Part shown: piece after piece, positions 1-9,850 of the stretch
How the letters are laid out: every line of letters starts with the position of its first letter
Numbering within the stretch: the first letter of the stretch is position 1
NCBI GenBank assembly: GCA_946491665.1
Contig: CAMLYL010000003.1
Span: 1-64,000, forward strand
From: an uncultured Lachnospiraceae bacterium
GTDB taxonomy: Bacteria; Bacillota; Clostridia; Lachnospirales; Lachnospiraceae
Reading direction: 5' to 3'
Length of the DNA: 64,000 nucleotides
Notes under the pieces: generated by a model
The model's input: only the letters and a program-made list of their open reading frames with translations
Told to the model about the DNA's origin: nothing
Databases searched by the model: none
Position numbers and translations under genes: made by a program

Positions 1-1026
1 ATCTGTCATCTGCCCGAACTCCCGGATGGGAGCCTGAAAATCGTAGCTGAAGACCGGGAGATCTGAAAAGCCCCCGGAGGATAAGGACTCCTGCAGCGCG
101 GACCGCTTTCCACGGGGATTTGTTCCGCCGTGATACATATAAAAGCCAAGCAGGCTGCAGCCGCTTCCAAGCTTTGCCAGAGCCATGGCGGCAATGTCTC
201 CGGAGTGCAGAAACGGCCGGCGGTGATGGGTGACCTGCAGGCCGCCGCCCAGCTCCGCAGTCAGATAAGGATAGTCTTCCTTCGGAAAGGAGAGGGCAAA
301 CTCCGGATGAGTGTCGCTGATGAGATTCCCGTCATTGCGGGTGCGGGTGAACCGGTAATTCCGGTTGGGGGGAAGCGCCTGATCTGCGGGCATCCAGGGC
401 GCGTCGCAGTATCCTCCCATAACGGGCAGCAGATCCCCGATCACGGCTCCGCCCCATCCGGTAGCTGTCCAGCAGTCTGTCTCAAATCCGATCCGTTTTG
501 CCAGTGCGGTCAGTGTGCGCATGTGCTGATTTCCGGCCTCACCCCGGAGACCGCCGACATGACCGTATTCATTTTCGATCTGTATGCCGATAATATTGTC
601 CATAAAGTCTTCTGCCTGGCAGTAAACCTGTTCCCAGAAAAGTCTTACTTTTTCCAGATAACGGGGGTCATCCGTCCGAAGTCCCCAGCCTTTTTTCATA
701 AGCCAGTCGGGAAAACCGCCGTTTCTGACTTCCGCATGAACCCAGGGGCCCGGGCGCAGGAAAACCGGCATTTCGCATTCACGGCATACGTTCAGAAAGT
801 CACGGAGGCTGCGCCGGCCGGTGAAATCAAAATCTCCTTCAAGTTCTTCGTGGTGGATCCAGATCACATAGGTGGACAGGATATTCACCCCGCCGGCTTT
901 CATTTTCCGGATTTCATCCTTCCAGCAGGCGGAGGGACAGCGGGAAAAGTGAAATTCCCCCATGATGGGAAACCACGGTTTTCCGTTTTTCAGAAGACTG
1001 TTTTTGTTATAAGTAATGTGCGCCAT
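1..1026 (-). CDS. Glycoside hydrolase family 35 beta-galactosidase, C-terminus cut by window edge
   Basis: Minus-strand reading frame open to the window edge, starting MAHITYNKNSLLKNGKPWFPIMGEFHFSRCP and containing GIQIENEYGHVGG, typical of GH35. Not in the ORF track because it runs off the window. Confidence 0.88.
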   Translation of the reverse strand, partial: MAHITYNKNSLLKNGKPWFPIMGEFHFSRCPSACWKDEIRKMKAGGVNILSTYVIWIHHEELEGDFDFTGRRSLRDFLNVCRECEMPVFLRPGPWVHAEVRNGGFPDWLMKKGWGLRTDDPRYLEKVRLFWEQVYCQAEDFMDNIIGIQIENEYGHVGGLRGEAGNQHMRTLTALAKRIGFETDCWTATGWGGAVIGDLLPVMGGYCDAPWMPADQALPPNRNYRFTRTRNDGNLISDTHPEFALSFPKEDYPYLTAELGGGLQVTHHRRPFLHSGDIAAMALAKLGSGCSLLGFYMYHGGTNPRGKRSALQESLSSGGFSDLPVFSYDFQAPIREFGQMTD

Positions 1027-1046
1027 CATTTTTCCTTTCTGATACA

Positions 1047-2309
1047 TCAGCCTTTCTGCCAGTATCCGGCGATTTCTTCCCGGATGATCCGGATATAGCG
1101 GCGGGCCTTTTCAATATCATGGTGAATGGTGTAGACATCCCTCTGGGTAATCTCCATCTCGCAGCCCGCGGCAGCCAGGAGGCTTCTGCGGATATGCCTG
1201 CGGAAGGCATCCTCGTCCAGATATCGGTCCACGCCGATAAAATTCGGACTGGGCTTCCGGTGATAGATGACCCGGCTTCCCCGCAGCTGTTCTCCCATGT
1301 ATTCCTCATCACACCAGGGAGAGATAGAGACTTTGCGAAGGTTCGGCAGTCTGCTCAGACAGCGGTCCCAGATGGGGTGTACCGGTTCGCAGCACCCGTA
1401 GGAGAGGAGGCCGAACTGTGAGGCGATTTTCTGATAGCAGGGGAAGATAAACTCCTCGAACATTTCCGGAGAAATACCGACGGTTTCCTGAGAATCCATA
1501 AATCCGAACAGGTCGGAGGACACCAGAGGACGGCCCGGATCTGTCGGGAGCGTGCGGTTGTAGCACCAGCTTCCCTGCCCCAGGGGTTCTCCTGCCGTGG
1601 TGGGAAGGAAGATCTGTTTTTCCTCCATCAGGCGGTACCAGGCGATGGTATCCTCAGCAATCCGTCCCATCATTTCCTGAAACAGTTCCGGATAGTCATA
1701 CATGGCAAGCATCATGTCCTGCATATTCATAATATGTACCAGCATCTGTGTGGGAACAGAGTAAAGACAGGCAGTGATCAGCTTCACCGGAAGGATATCT
1801 CCGATGGCTTCCTCAATGACCTCTTTTTTCTTCATGGTGGACGCGATATCTACGCCGAAATCCGATTGTTTCAGCTTATGATAATCTTCCTCCAGATCCT
1901 GCAGCACGGGGATGAAATGATGTCCCAGGCTTTCAGAGCCGGAGAGGGTGTCGGCGTGCTGTACCCGGACTTCTATACCGAAAAGAGTGAACCAGCGGTC
2001 ATATTCCAGGGGATAGTAGTCGGGGGTAACCCGGTCGTCGTCAAAAAGCTCCTGATTCAGATAATTGTCAAGAATCTGCTTTTCCACCATGCGCGCAAAT
2101 TCACCTCTGCAGTGCATGCGTCCGGGCAGAATTTCATGGGAAAAGGTTTCCATTTCCAGGTGAATCATGGGGCGTTCTCCCTGCAGTTCATTGTGATCAT
2201 ACCACATTTGTATCAGTTTCTCATTTCTCTCCATATGTGCAAGTTCCTGCTGGTGCCGTGCCCTGGCGCGAAGGATTTCACGGTCTGATCTGTCAATGTA
2301 AATATTCAT
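1047..2309 (-). CDS. Uroporphyrinogen decarboxylase (URO-D)-like protein / corrinoid methyltransferase-like
   Basis: Internal start MNIYIDRSDREILRARARHQQ within the 840-aa ORF. URO-D-like sequence (SYGCCEPVHPIWDR, KVSISPWCDEEYMGEQLRG). Confidence 0.75.
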   Translation of the reverse strand: MNIYIDRSDREILRARARHQQELAHMERNEKLIQMWYDHNELQGERPMIHLEMETFSHEILPGRMHCRGEFARMVEKQILDNYLNQELFDDDRVTPDYYPLEYDRWFTLFGIEVRVQHADTLSGSESLGHHFIPVLQDLEEDYHKLKQSDFGVDIASTMKKKEVIEEAIGDILPVKLITACLYSVPTQMLVHIMNMQDMMLAMYDYPELFQEMMGRIAEDTIAWYRLMEEKQIFLPTTAGEPLGQGSWCYNRTLPTDPGRPLVSSDLFGFMDSQETVGISPEMFEEFIFPCYQKIASQFGLLSYGCCEPVHPIWDRCLSRLPNLRKVSISPWCDEEYMGEQLRGSRVIYHRKPSPNFIGVDRYLDEDAFRRHIRRSLLAAAGCEMEITQRDVYTIHHDIEKARRYIRIIREEIAGYWQKG

Positions 2310-2531
2310 TGCGTTCTCCTTTCGTTTTATGGATATGAGTATTTTCTGAATAATAAAAGAAGTGTATTCATTATGATATTTTTCGGTTCTCTCATCAAGA
2401 GATGAAAGCCGACTGGACGACAAAAAAAGTTCTGTATTCCGACTTGAATATGGTTCTGTTTTTAGATAAAATGAACTTTGTGAACCACGTATATTCCGTT
2501 TTTTATTCCCGGGGAAATGAAGGAGAGAAGT

Positions 2532-3641
2532 ATGGACGAATGGGATTTTGCCAAGATCAGAAGGTACATTCTGGGTCAGGTGGAAGCAGAGAAACAAAAG
2601 AATCTGAAAGAAACCGGGCAGGAGTTTCCGGACTACAGGCCGGGGCAGTTTTCTGCTCCCGGGACGGAATGGATGGAACGCTTTCCCTTCCGTGAGATGG
2701 GGACGTCCCATATTCTGCTGCTGGAGAATTCTATGTATATGGATATGGAATGCTATCAGCAGGAACGTTCCGGGAAAATGTATCAGTTCTGGTCCTATAT
2801 TCCCGGACGAAAACGGCCCTGCCTGATGTTTCAGGCGTCTCAGAACCGGAATCTCAGTCACCGCCATGATTTTACGGAAATGGTTTATGTCTGTTCCGGC
2901 ACCTATACAACGGAAATCGAAGGAGAGGTGCATGTTTTCGGTGAGCGGGATCTGTGTCTGATGCATTCGGGCTGTGAGCACCGGGAAATTGAGCAGGAGT
3001 GTGAGGGGATATTTTTGTATATGGGATTCCGCCAGACGGATTACAGTTCCCTCTGGAAAAAATATCTGAAAAAGGGAACAATTTATGATTTTCTGTTGTC
3101 GGCACATAAAAAGGAGGAGCATCCACAGTTTCTGATGCTGTCTCTGCCGGAGTCTTTTGTACAGAAAGCGGAAGGCTACTTTTCCTGCATGTTTCGGGAA
3201 CTGTATGAGGGGGAATTGCTGTCTGATCAGAGCTGCCGGATCTGGATGATTCGTTTCCTGAATTTTCTGGAAGAAAACGGCACGGATAAGAGAAAGACAC
3301 TTCTGCCGGACCGTCAGCCGGTTCTTCTGTATCAGGAAATCTGCGATTATATTCGGGGGCATCTGGATACGGTCGATACAGCGGAACTGAAGGAACGGTT
3401 TTATTATCAGGAAGATTATTATAACCGGCTCTTCCGGAAAATGGAGGGACAGACATTTCAGAAATACCTTATGCATCAGAAAATGTTGCGGGCGAAGGAA
3501 CTTCTGCAGGATACGGGACTTTCCATACCGGAGATTATGAAGCAGGTCGGGTATCAGTCCAAACCGCATTTTTACCGCTGTTTCAGGGAGGAAACCGGGA
3601 TGACTCCAATTCAGTTTCGAAAAGGGAAAACGGAAGAATAA
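2532..3641 (+). CDS. AraC family transcriptional regulator with N-terminal cupin-like domain
   Basis: C-terminal AraC HTH (MLRAKELLQDTGLSIPEIMKQVGYQSKPHFYRCFREETGMTPIQFRK). AGGAGAGAAG RBS before ATG 2532. Confidence 0.88.
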   Translation: MDEWDFAKIRRYILGQVEAEKQKNLKETGQEFPDYRPGQFSAPGTEWMERFPFREMGTSHILLLENSMYMDMECYQQERSGKMYQFWSYIPGRKRPCLMFQASQNRNLSHRHDFTEMVYVCSGTYTTEIEGEVHVFGERDLCLMHSGCEHREIEQECEGIFLYMGFRQTDYSSLWKKYLKKGTIYDFLLSAHKKEEHPQFLMLSLPESFVQKAEGYFSCMFRELYEGELLSDQSCRIWMIRFLNFLEENGTDKRKTLLPDRQPVLLYQEICDYIRGHLDTVDTAELKERFYYQEDYYNRLFRKMEGQTFQKYLMHQKMLRAKELLQDTGLSIPEIMKQVGYQSKPHFYRCFREETGMTPIQFRKGKTEE

Positions 3642-3768
3642 AAATAATCAATAAAAATGATTAAATTTAATCATTCTCTTTTGAGAAGGATGATGATATA
3701 GTAGGAAAATCAAAGCTGCCGCAAATGGAGAACGCAGCAGCAAATGAAATGTAAGTGGAGGATTGGTT

Positions 3769-5448
3769 ATGAATGATCAGAAATATAAAGTTCCGTATTT
3801 TTTGCCGCCGGAAATGTGCTGTGACTGGGTAAAGCGCACAGAGATTGAAAAAGCGCCCCAGTGGTGCAGCGTGGATCTGCGCGACGGCAATCAGGCGCTG
3901 ATTGAGCCTATGGGCCTGGAGGAGAAGATCGAGTTTTATCAGATGCTTTTAAAGGTCGGGTTTAAGGTGATCGAGGTAGGATTTCCGGCAGCCTCGGAAA
4001 CAGAGTATGAGTTCCTCCGGACGCTGATTGAGCGGGATATGATTCCCGATGATGTGACCATACAGGTGCTGACTCAGGCCAGAGAGCATATTATTAAAAA
4101 GACTTTTGAAGCGATTAAGGGCGTAAAACACGCGATTGTGCATGTCTATAATTCTGTTTCCGTGGCACAGAGGGAGCAGGTGTTTAAGAAGAATAAAGAG
4201 GAAATTAAAGAAATCGCGGTAAACGGCGCAAGGCTGCTGAAGGAGCTTGCACAGGACGAGGAGGGCGATATCGCCTTTGAGTACAGTCCGGAGAGTTTTA
4301 CAGGCACTGAGATGGAATATGCCCTGGAGGTCTGCAACGCGGTTCTGGATGTGTGGCAGCCCACGCCGGAGCATAAGGCCGTGATTAATCTTCCGGCCAC
4401 AGTGGAAAATGCCATGCCGCATGTTTTTGCCAGTCAGGTGGAATATATACACAAAAATCTCAAATACCGGGATGCTGTGATTCTTTCCATCCATCCCCAC
4501 AACGACCGGGGCAGCGGCGTGGCTACGGCGGAGCTTGGGGTTCTGGCCGGTGCAGACCGGGTAGAAGGCACTCTGTTCGGAAATGGCGAGCGGACCGGAA
4601 ATGTGGATGTGATGACGATCGCCATGAATATGTTTTCCCACGGATTTGATCCGGGGCTGGATTTTTCTGACATGAATACCATTTCATCCACCTATGAGAG
4701 ACTGACGCAGCTTTCCGTTCCGCCGAGACACCCTTATGCGGGACAGCTGGTATTTACTGCTTTTTCCGGTTCTCATCAGGACGCCATTGCAAAGGGGCTT
4801 GCCTGTCGGGAGCAGAATCCGGAGGGCGTCTGGGATGTGCCGTATCTTCCCATTGATCCCCAGGATGTGGGGCGGACGTATGACTCAGATGTGATCCGGA
4901 TCAACAGCCAGTCCGGCAAGGGCGGCGTCAGCTATGTGCTGAAAAATCATTTCGGTCTTGTTCTTCCGGAGAAGATGCGGGAAGAAGTCGGCTACGCGGT
5001 AAAGCACGTGTCCGATGCGGAGCATAAAGAATTATCGGCTCAGAAAATTTATGAGGTATTCCGTTCCAGATATTTTCTTTATCAGGAGCATTTTTCCATT
5101 AAGGAAGCACATTTTGAGCAGTTCCAGGGGATACGCGGAACTGTGACGATCGAGAGGGAAGGAAGAACCGATGAGGCGGTTGCTTCGGGCAATGGCCGTC
5201 TGGATGCGGTCAGCAATGCAATCCGCCAGTATTTCAATCTGGATTATAAGCTTCAGGTATATGAAGAGCATGCCCTTTCTCAGGGTTCTTCCTCTCAGGC
5301 GGCCGCCTATATCGGCATACAGGACGCGGAGGGAACGATGTACTGGGGCGTGGGATTTGACGGAGATATTGTCAAAGCTTCGATTCATGCTCTTTCGGTG
5401 GCGGTGAACCACCTTCTGGATGAGGACGCAAAAAAAAACAGAAGATAG
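3769..5448 (+). CDS. leuA: 2-isopropylmalate synthase
   Basis: CSVDLRDGNQALIEPM, SIHPHNDRGSGVATAELGVLAGADRVEGTLFGNGERTGNVD. GGAGG RBS upstream of ATG 3769. Confidence 0.95.
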   Translation: MNDQKYKVPYFLPPEMCCDWVKRTEIEKAPQWCSVDLRDGNQALIEPMGLEEKIEFYQMLLKVGFKVIEVGFPAASETEYEFLRTLIERDMIPDDVTIQVLTQAREHIIKKTFEAIKGVKHAIVHVYNSVSVAQREQVFKKNKEEIKEIAVNGARLLKELAQDEEGDIAFEYSPESFTGTEMEYALEVCNAVLDVWQPTPEHKAVINLPATVENAMPHVFASQVEYIHKNLKYRDAVILSIHPHNDRGSGVATAELGVLAGADRVEGTLFGNGERTGNVDVMTIAMNMFSHGFDPGLDFSDMNTISSTYERLTQLSVPPRHPYAGQLVFTAFSGSHQDAIAKGLACREQNPEGVWDVPYLPIDPQDVGRTYDSDVIRINSQSGKGGVSYVLKNHFGLVLPEKMREEVGYAVKHVSDAEHKELSAQKIYEVFRSRYFLYQEHFSIKEAHFEQFQGIRGTVTIEREGRTDEAVASGNGRLDAVSNAIRQYFNLDYKLQVYEEHALSQGSSSQAAAYIGIQDAEGTMYWGVGFDGDIVKASIHALSVAVNHLLDEDAKKNRR

Positions 5449-5456
5449 ATAAAAGA

Positions 5457-5762
5457 ATGACAGAAATCATGAATTATATCCAGACAAACTACAGGACGGT
5501 GACGCTGGAGAAGCTGTCCGGGGAGTTTTATCTGTCTGTGCCTTATCTGTCTAAGTATATTAAAGAAAAGTCAGGGAAAAGCTTCCGAACAATCCTGACA
5601 GAGATCCGGATGCAGCATGCCAGAAATATGCTGAAAACGGAGGGCTCTACAGTCGAACAGATTGCGGAGAAGGCGGGATATCCCAGTGTGGAGCATTTCA
5701 ACCGCCAGTTTAAAAAGCTGTATGGAATTACTCCGGCGGCCTGGCGGAACGGTCAGGCGTGA
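5457..5762 (+). CDS. Stand-alone AraC-type HTH protein (101 aa)
   Basis: Entire ORF is an AraC HTH (LSVPYLSKYIKEKSGKSFRTILTEIRMQHARNMLKTEGSTVEQIAEKAGYPSVEHFNRQFKKLYGITPAAWR). Starts 8 bp after the leuA stop. Confidence 0.85.
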   Translation: MTEIMNYIQTNYRTVTLEKLSGEFYLSVPYLSKYIKEKSGKSFRTILTEIRMQHARNMLKTEGSTVEQIAEKAGYPSVEHFNRQFKKLYGITPAAWRNGQA

Positions 5763-5803
5763 GGGGAGACGGAAAGCGAATAGACTTTTCAGATCTGAAT
5801 TGA

Positions 5804-5842
5804 GAAGGGGGCAGTCCGGTGTTTGTGCCGGGCTGTCCCCTT
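5804..5842 (+). terminator. Rho-independent terminator after leuA/araC-like gene
   Basis: AAGGGGGCAGTCCGG - loop - CCGGGCTGTCCCCTT hairpin. Confidence 0.65.
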
Positions 5843-5912
5843 TGATGTGAGAACTGACGCAGGAAATTATTCCTATATAACTGAGGTGTGAAAAGATGTC
5901 TCAGTTACTTTT

Positions 5913-6168
5913 TCATTCTGATAGAACTTTTGTTTCCGGTTCGACGACTGTCGTGTCTGTGTAATATGCCTGTCTATTTCCTGATAATACTGCGACAAAG
6001 CAGACCAGAAAGACGATAACAGCCGCTGCTGTAATAACTAATATCCGGAAATTCCTGAAGATATTCCTCCAGATTTGCGTGTAAATCGGAAAGATAGTCG
6101 TCAGCAGAGACAAGATGATACAGTTCCTTTTTGACATTACTGATATACATTTCAATGATATCGCTCAC
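5913..6168 (-). pseudogene. Disrupted small membrane protein of a PadR-linked pair
   Basis: Start half MSDIIEMYISNVKKELYHLVSADDYLSDLHANLEEYLQEFPD in one frame; TM half ILVITAAAVIVFLVCFVAVLSGNRQAYYTDTTVVEPETKVLSE in another; they switch near 6,045. Confidence 0.6.
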
Positions 6169-6545
6169 TGATTTTCTTCCTCCCCAAAAAGAATTTTATT
6201 TACAGAATCTGATAATCTGACATATGAATCTGTAAGCTCATTCAAATACTGAACGCCTTTTTCTGTGATTTTATAGTATATCCGGACTCTGTTGTTGTCT
6301 GAAATCTCCCGCCGGCTCTGTGTGATATAAGTGTCTGCCTCCAGTTTATCCAGAAGATTATAGATGAGCGGCATTCTGTATACATTATTGCTTAAAGACA
6401 GTGTTTCCCGAATAATATCATAAGCGTACATTTCCCGTTTGCTTAACAGGTATAAAACCAGTAACTGAGTCGTAGATTTTTTGAATTGTGCTTCAAAATT
6501 GTGAATATTGTCTCTTGTGGAAGACTCTGAATGTTCTTTTTTCAA
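6165..6545 (-). CDS. PadR family transcriptional regulator
   Basis: QLLVLYLLSKREMYAYDIIRETL...YRMPLIYNLLDKLEADTYITQSRREISDNNRVRIYYKITEKG winged-helix PadR pattern. Confidence 0.85.
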   Translation of the reverse strand: MKKEHSESSTRDNIHNFEAQFKKSTTQLLVLYLLSKREMYAYDIIRETLSLSNNVYRMPLIYNLLDKLEADTYITQSRREISDNNRVRIYYKITEKGVQYLNELTDSYVRLSDSVNKILFGEEENQ

Positions 6546-6796
6546 GGGGCTCCTCCCTTCTGTAAAAATACTTTTAATTTACAAATTTTAGCATCACATT
6601 ATATATAAATCAATATGTATTATTGACATATATAAAAGTGATGGTGTAAAATTGGATTATAAAAAGAAGATACAGAATAATTTACATAATAATTAATTGT
6701 GTTTTTGACCGAATAATATGAAACAGCAAAGAAAAGTTATGAATATAATTCATTCAGATATGATATCTGATATGGAATTGTACATGGGGGGAGAAC

Positions 6797-7147
6797 ATGA
6801 ATATAGGGGAATTTGTTATTTTAGCAGGTCTGGTTTTATGTTTTGCCGGAATTGCAGTTGTACATGTATCATTATATAAAATATTCAAAAAGATGCGGCT
6901 TCCCGGTTATTATGGCCTTATTCCGTTTTGGAATGGTTTTGTGCTGTTCAGAGAACTATGGTGGGGACGATTATTTTTTCTGATCTTTATTCCCATAGCA
7001 GGTCTTTTTGCTGCTGAAATAATAAGTTCAAAACTGGCGTATGGCTTTGGAAAGGGCGATGGGTTTACTGCCGGTTTGTTTTTGTTTCCGATCCTTTTTC
7101 TTCCCGTTCTTGCATTTGGAGATTCCTGTTACCAATATGATGAATAG
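6797..7147 (+). CDS. Small integral membrane protein (DUF5684-like signal-peptidase-neighbour family)
   Basis: 116 aa, several TM segments, KMRLPGYYGLIPFWNGFVLFRELWWGR. Confidence 0.5.
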   Translation: MNIGEFVILAGLVLCFAGIAVVHVSLYKIFKKMRLPGYYGLIPFWNGFVLFRELWWGRLFFLIFIPIAGLFAAEIISSKLAYGFGKGDGFTAGLFLFPILFLPVLAFGDSCYQYDE

Positions 7148-7324
7148 TAGAATGACGTTTTACAGCATGATTTGCAGGTTTCTCTCCCTCCGCCCCCCCT
7201 ATAAATGTCTGATAATAATGAAGAGAATAAGAAATCGTTAAGAAATTAAAAGCGTTTTTGGAAAGATTCTGATGATATTCTTAATATATCAGGAGAATGT
7301 AATTTTGAGGGGAGGGGGATTTCC

Positions 7325-8167
7325 ATGATCCGATGTATTGGTATGGAACTGAGGAAGAATTGTTACTGGCCATTTGTGCTGCTTTCCGTGGTCGGGATTG
7401 CGTGTCTGGGATTTTTCAATACCGTGTATGATCCGTCGGGAACACAGACTACACTGTTTTCTCTGATCCGGCAGATCCGCGGGGGGACGTTTGTTCCTGA
7501 CGTTTCTTTCAGCGCGCCGGTGATGTGGAAGCAGGGGCTGGGAAGCTGGCTGATTCTGTTTGCTCCCCTTCTGGTTTCTTTCGGCTATGTTGTGATCCTT
7601 TCTTCGGAACGGCAGAACGGTCAGATGAAATTTGAGCTCATTCGCGCGGGGAGTATCCGTTACTGTGTGTCAAAAGTAGTCAGCGGCGCGCTGTTCTGCG
7701 GTTTTGTGTTTCTGGCCGGATATGGGCTGTTCGGACTGCTGCTGAAGTTTTTCCTTCCGGCATTTTCCTCTTTCGGGACAGAGGAACAGAGTTTCTATAT
7801 GGAAATGTATTTCGGGAATTCCATGCAGGCGTTTCTGTGCAGACAGCTTCTGGGAGCTTTTCTGTTTGGAATTCTGGCGGGAGTATTCGGCATCGGAACA
7901 GCTGTGTTTTTCGAAGACAAATATATGCTGATCTGCCTGCCGTTTCTGCTGAATTATATATACCAGCAGATTCTTCAGAAGATTACTCAGGGGATGTATG
8001 CGGCCGGAGCAGAATCGGCGGCATGGGTGGAGTCATTTTATCCGGCGTCCATTGTGAATGTGTCGGCAAGCCGGTACTGGACGGTTCCTCTGCTGGTGCT
8101 TGGCCTGGTCTATCTGGTTGTGGCGGCCGCGTTCATTATCCGGGTGAAACGGGGCAGGATTACGTAA
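7325..8167 (+). CDS. ABC transporter permease 1
   Basis: 280-aa multi-TM protein in tandem with a second permease and an ATPase. Confidence 0.75.
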   Translation: MIRCIGMELRKNCYWPFVLLSVVGIACLGFFNTVYDPSGTQTTLFSLIRQIRGGTFVPDVSFSAPVMWKQGLGSWLILFAPLLVSFGYVVILSSERQNGQMKFELIRAGSIRYCVSKVVSGALFCGFVFLAGYGLFGLLLKFFLPAFSSFGTEEQSFYMEMYFGNSMQAFLCRQLLGAFLFGILAGVFGIGTAVFFEDKYMLICLPFLLNYIYQQILQKITQGMYAAGAESAAWVESFYPASIVNVSASRYWTVPLLVLGLVYLVVAAAFIIRVKRGRIT

Positions 8168-8185
8168 AGGTCTGGGGGTGAAGAT

Positions 8186-9028
8186 ATGAGAACAATACTG
8201 CATATTGCTTTTGCGGAATTCCGGCGCTGGATGCGCAGCAGCCGCATCATTATTCTGGCGGTGATGCTGGTGTTTGTCCATACTCAGATTATTACGACGC
8301 TGCAGGACTGCGCCGCAAGGATGGGAGAACCGGTGGGAATTCTGGAAGGATTTATTGCTCTGGGAAATTCCGGGGTGATCGTGCTGGTGGTTCCGGCTCT
8401 GTTTCTTGTGCTGATGGCGGATTTTCCTCAGAAAGCGGGCATTGACTTTTTTTATCAGGTGCGGACATCAAAGCGGAAATGGATTCTGGGACAGATACTT
8501 TTTGCAGTGGAAGCGTCGGTATTTCTTGTGGTGTTTCTTCTTGCGGCGTCTGTGGTGATGCTGCTTGGATGCGGATCATGGATGACGGGATTCAGCCATG
8601 CGGTGACCCATTATTCCGCTGTCTTTCCGGAGCGGACGGGGGACTACATTCTGCAGCTGTTGCCGGAAAATCTTTATCAGCAGATGACACTGGGAACCGC
8701 TGTAAGGCATACCATTCTTCTGATGCTGCTGTATTTCCTGCTTCTGGCGCTGGTTCTTCTGGTATCGGCGCTCTGCAATCAGAAATATGCGGGACTTCTG
8801 GCGGATGCAGCGCTGATTATTCTCGGTACCGTCTCGACATCTGCAGAGGTATCCTGGATGTGGCTGTTCCCCATGGCTCACAGTATTTCATGGGTGCATT
8901 ATGAAAAGTATCTGAGTAGGCAGGTGTTCCCGATGACCGGATCATATCTTTATTTTATTGTGATCTGCGGGGCGCTGGCGGCGGTCTGTATGCTGGCGGC
9001 ACGAAAATATCAGGCGGGGCGGACGTGA
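8186..9028 (+). CDS. ABC transporter permease 2
   Basis: 280-aa multi-TM protein directly upstream of the ABC ATPase gene. Confidence 0.75.
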   Translation: MRTILHIAFAEFRRWMRSSRIIILAVMLVFVHTQIITTLQDCAARMGEPVGILEGFIALGNSGVIVLVVPALFLVLMADFPQKAGIDFFYQVRTSKRKWILGQILFAVEASVFLVVFLLAASVVMLLGCGSWMTGFSHAVTHYSAVFPERTGDYILQLLPENLYQQMTLGTAVRHTILLMLLYFLLLALVLLVSALCNQKYAGLLADAALIILGTVSTSAEVSWMWLFPMAHSISWVHYEKYLSRQVFPMTGSYLYFIVICGALAAVCMLAARKYQAGRT

Positions 9029-9049
9029 AAAAAGGAAGGAGAGGTCAGG

Positions 9050-9673
9050 ATGATCAGGGCAGACAATGTTTCATTGATTTTGAATAAACGGCAGATTCTG
9101 AGCCACATTTCGCTGGAACTGCACAACGGAAAAATTTACGGTCTTGTGGGAAATAACGGATGCGGAAAAACCATGCTGATGAAGTGTATCTGCGGATTTG
9201 TGCACCCGACAGAGGGGAAAATCGAGGCGGACGGAAAGGTGATCGGAAAGGATGTGGATTATCTGCCGGATGCGGGAATTATTCTTGAAACGCCGGGATT
9301 TATCGGCTATTACAGCGGACTGCAGAATCTGAAAGTGCTGGCCGGGATTAATCATAAGATCGGGCAGGAGCAGATCCGTGACGCCATGCGCAGGGTGGGA
9401 CTTGACCCGGATCTGAAACTGGCGGTGAAGAAATACAGTCTCGGCATGCGGCAGCGTCTGGGGCTGGCCCAGGCAATCATGGAGAACCCGTCAGTCCTGA
9501 TTCTGGACGAGCCGATGAACGGACTTGACCGGAAGGGCGTGGAGGAAATGCGCAGGCTGCTTCTGTCCCTGAAGGCGCTGGATAAACTGATTATTATCGC
9601 CAGCCATAACGCGGAGGATATTGAGGTTTTATGTGACCGGGTATATGAGATGGACAGCGGCGTGATCCAGTAG
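9050..9673 (+). CDS. ABC transporter ATP-binding protein
   Basis: Walker A GLVGNNGCGKTMLMK, signature YSLGMRQRLGLAQA, Walker B VLILDEPMNGLD. Confidence 0.95.
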   Translation: MIRADNVSLILNKRQILSHISLELHNGKIYGLVGNNGCGKTMLMKCICGFVHPTEGKIEADGKVIGKDVDYLPDAGIILETPGFIGYYSGLQNLKVLAGINHKIGQEQIRDAMRRVGLDPDLKLAVKKYSLGMRQRLGLAQAIMENPSVLILDEPMNGLDRKGVEEMRRLLLSLKALDKLIIIASHNAEDIEVLCDRVYEMDSGVIQ

Positions 9674-9741
9674 TTTCTAAATGATCTTTAAATTATTTTT
9701 AATCTGAGCAGATTTCAGAGGGAGCCGCATGGGGAAAGGAA

Positions 9742-9782
9742 AAGTGCCGTAAATCCTTGAAAAATAAGGAAAAACGGCACTT
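9742..9782. terminator. Bipartite hairpin downstream of ABC operon
   Basis: AAGTGCCGT-AAA-TCCTT-GAAAAAT-AAGGA-AAA-ACGGCACTT; two perfect stems with a symmetric AAA/AAA internal loop. Confidence 0.6.
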
Positions 9783-9815
9783 CCAGATACCTCGGAACGG
9801 ATAGCAAAAAATGCA

Positions 9816-9850
9816 GAATAAAACGAACGGTTAGCAACAGGTTAGTAACA
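9816..9850. repeat. attL core
   Basis: GAATAAAACGAACGGTTAGCAACAGGTTAGTAACA; matches 47862-47896 with one mismatch. Confidence 0.85.

Noticed and set aside
3657-3702. Short ORF MIKFNHSLLRRMMI before leuA as a leader peptide
   Set aside because: Only two leucines, not a run, and no clear terminator/antiterminator pair follows.
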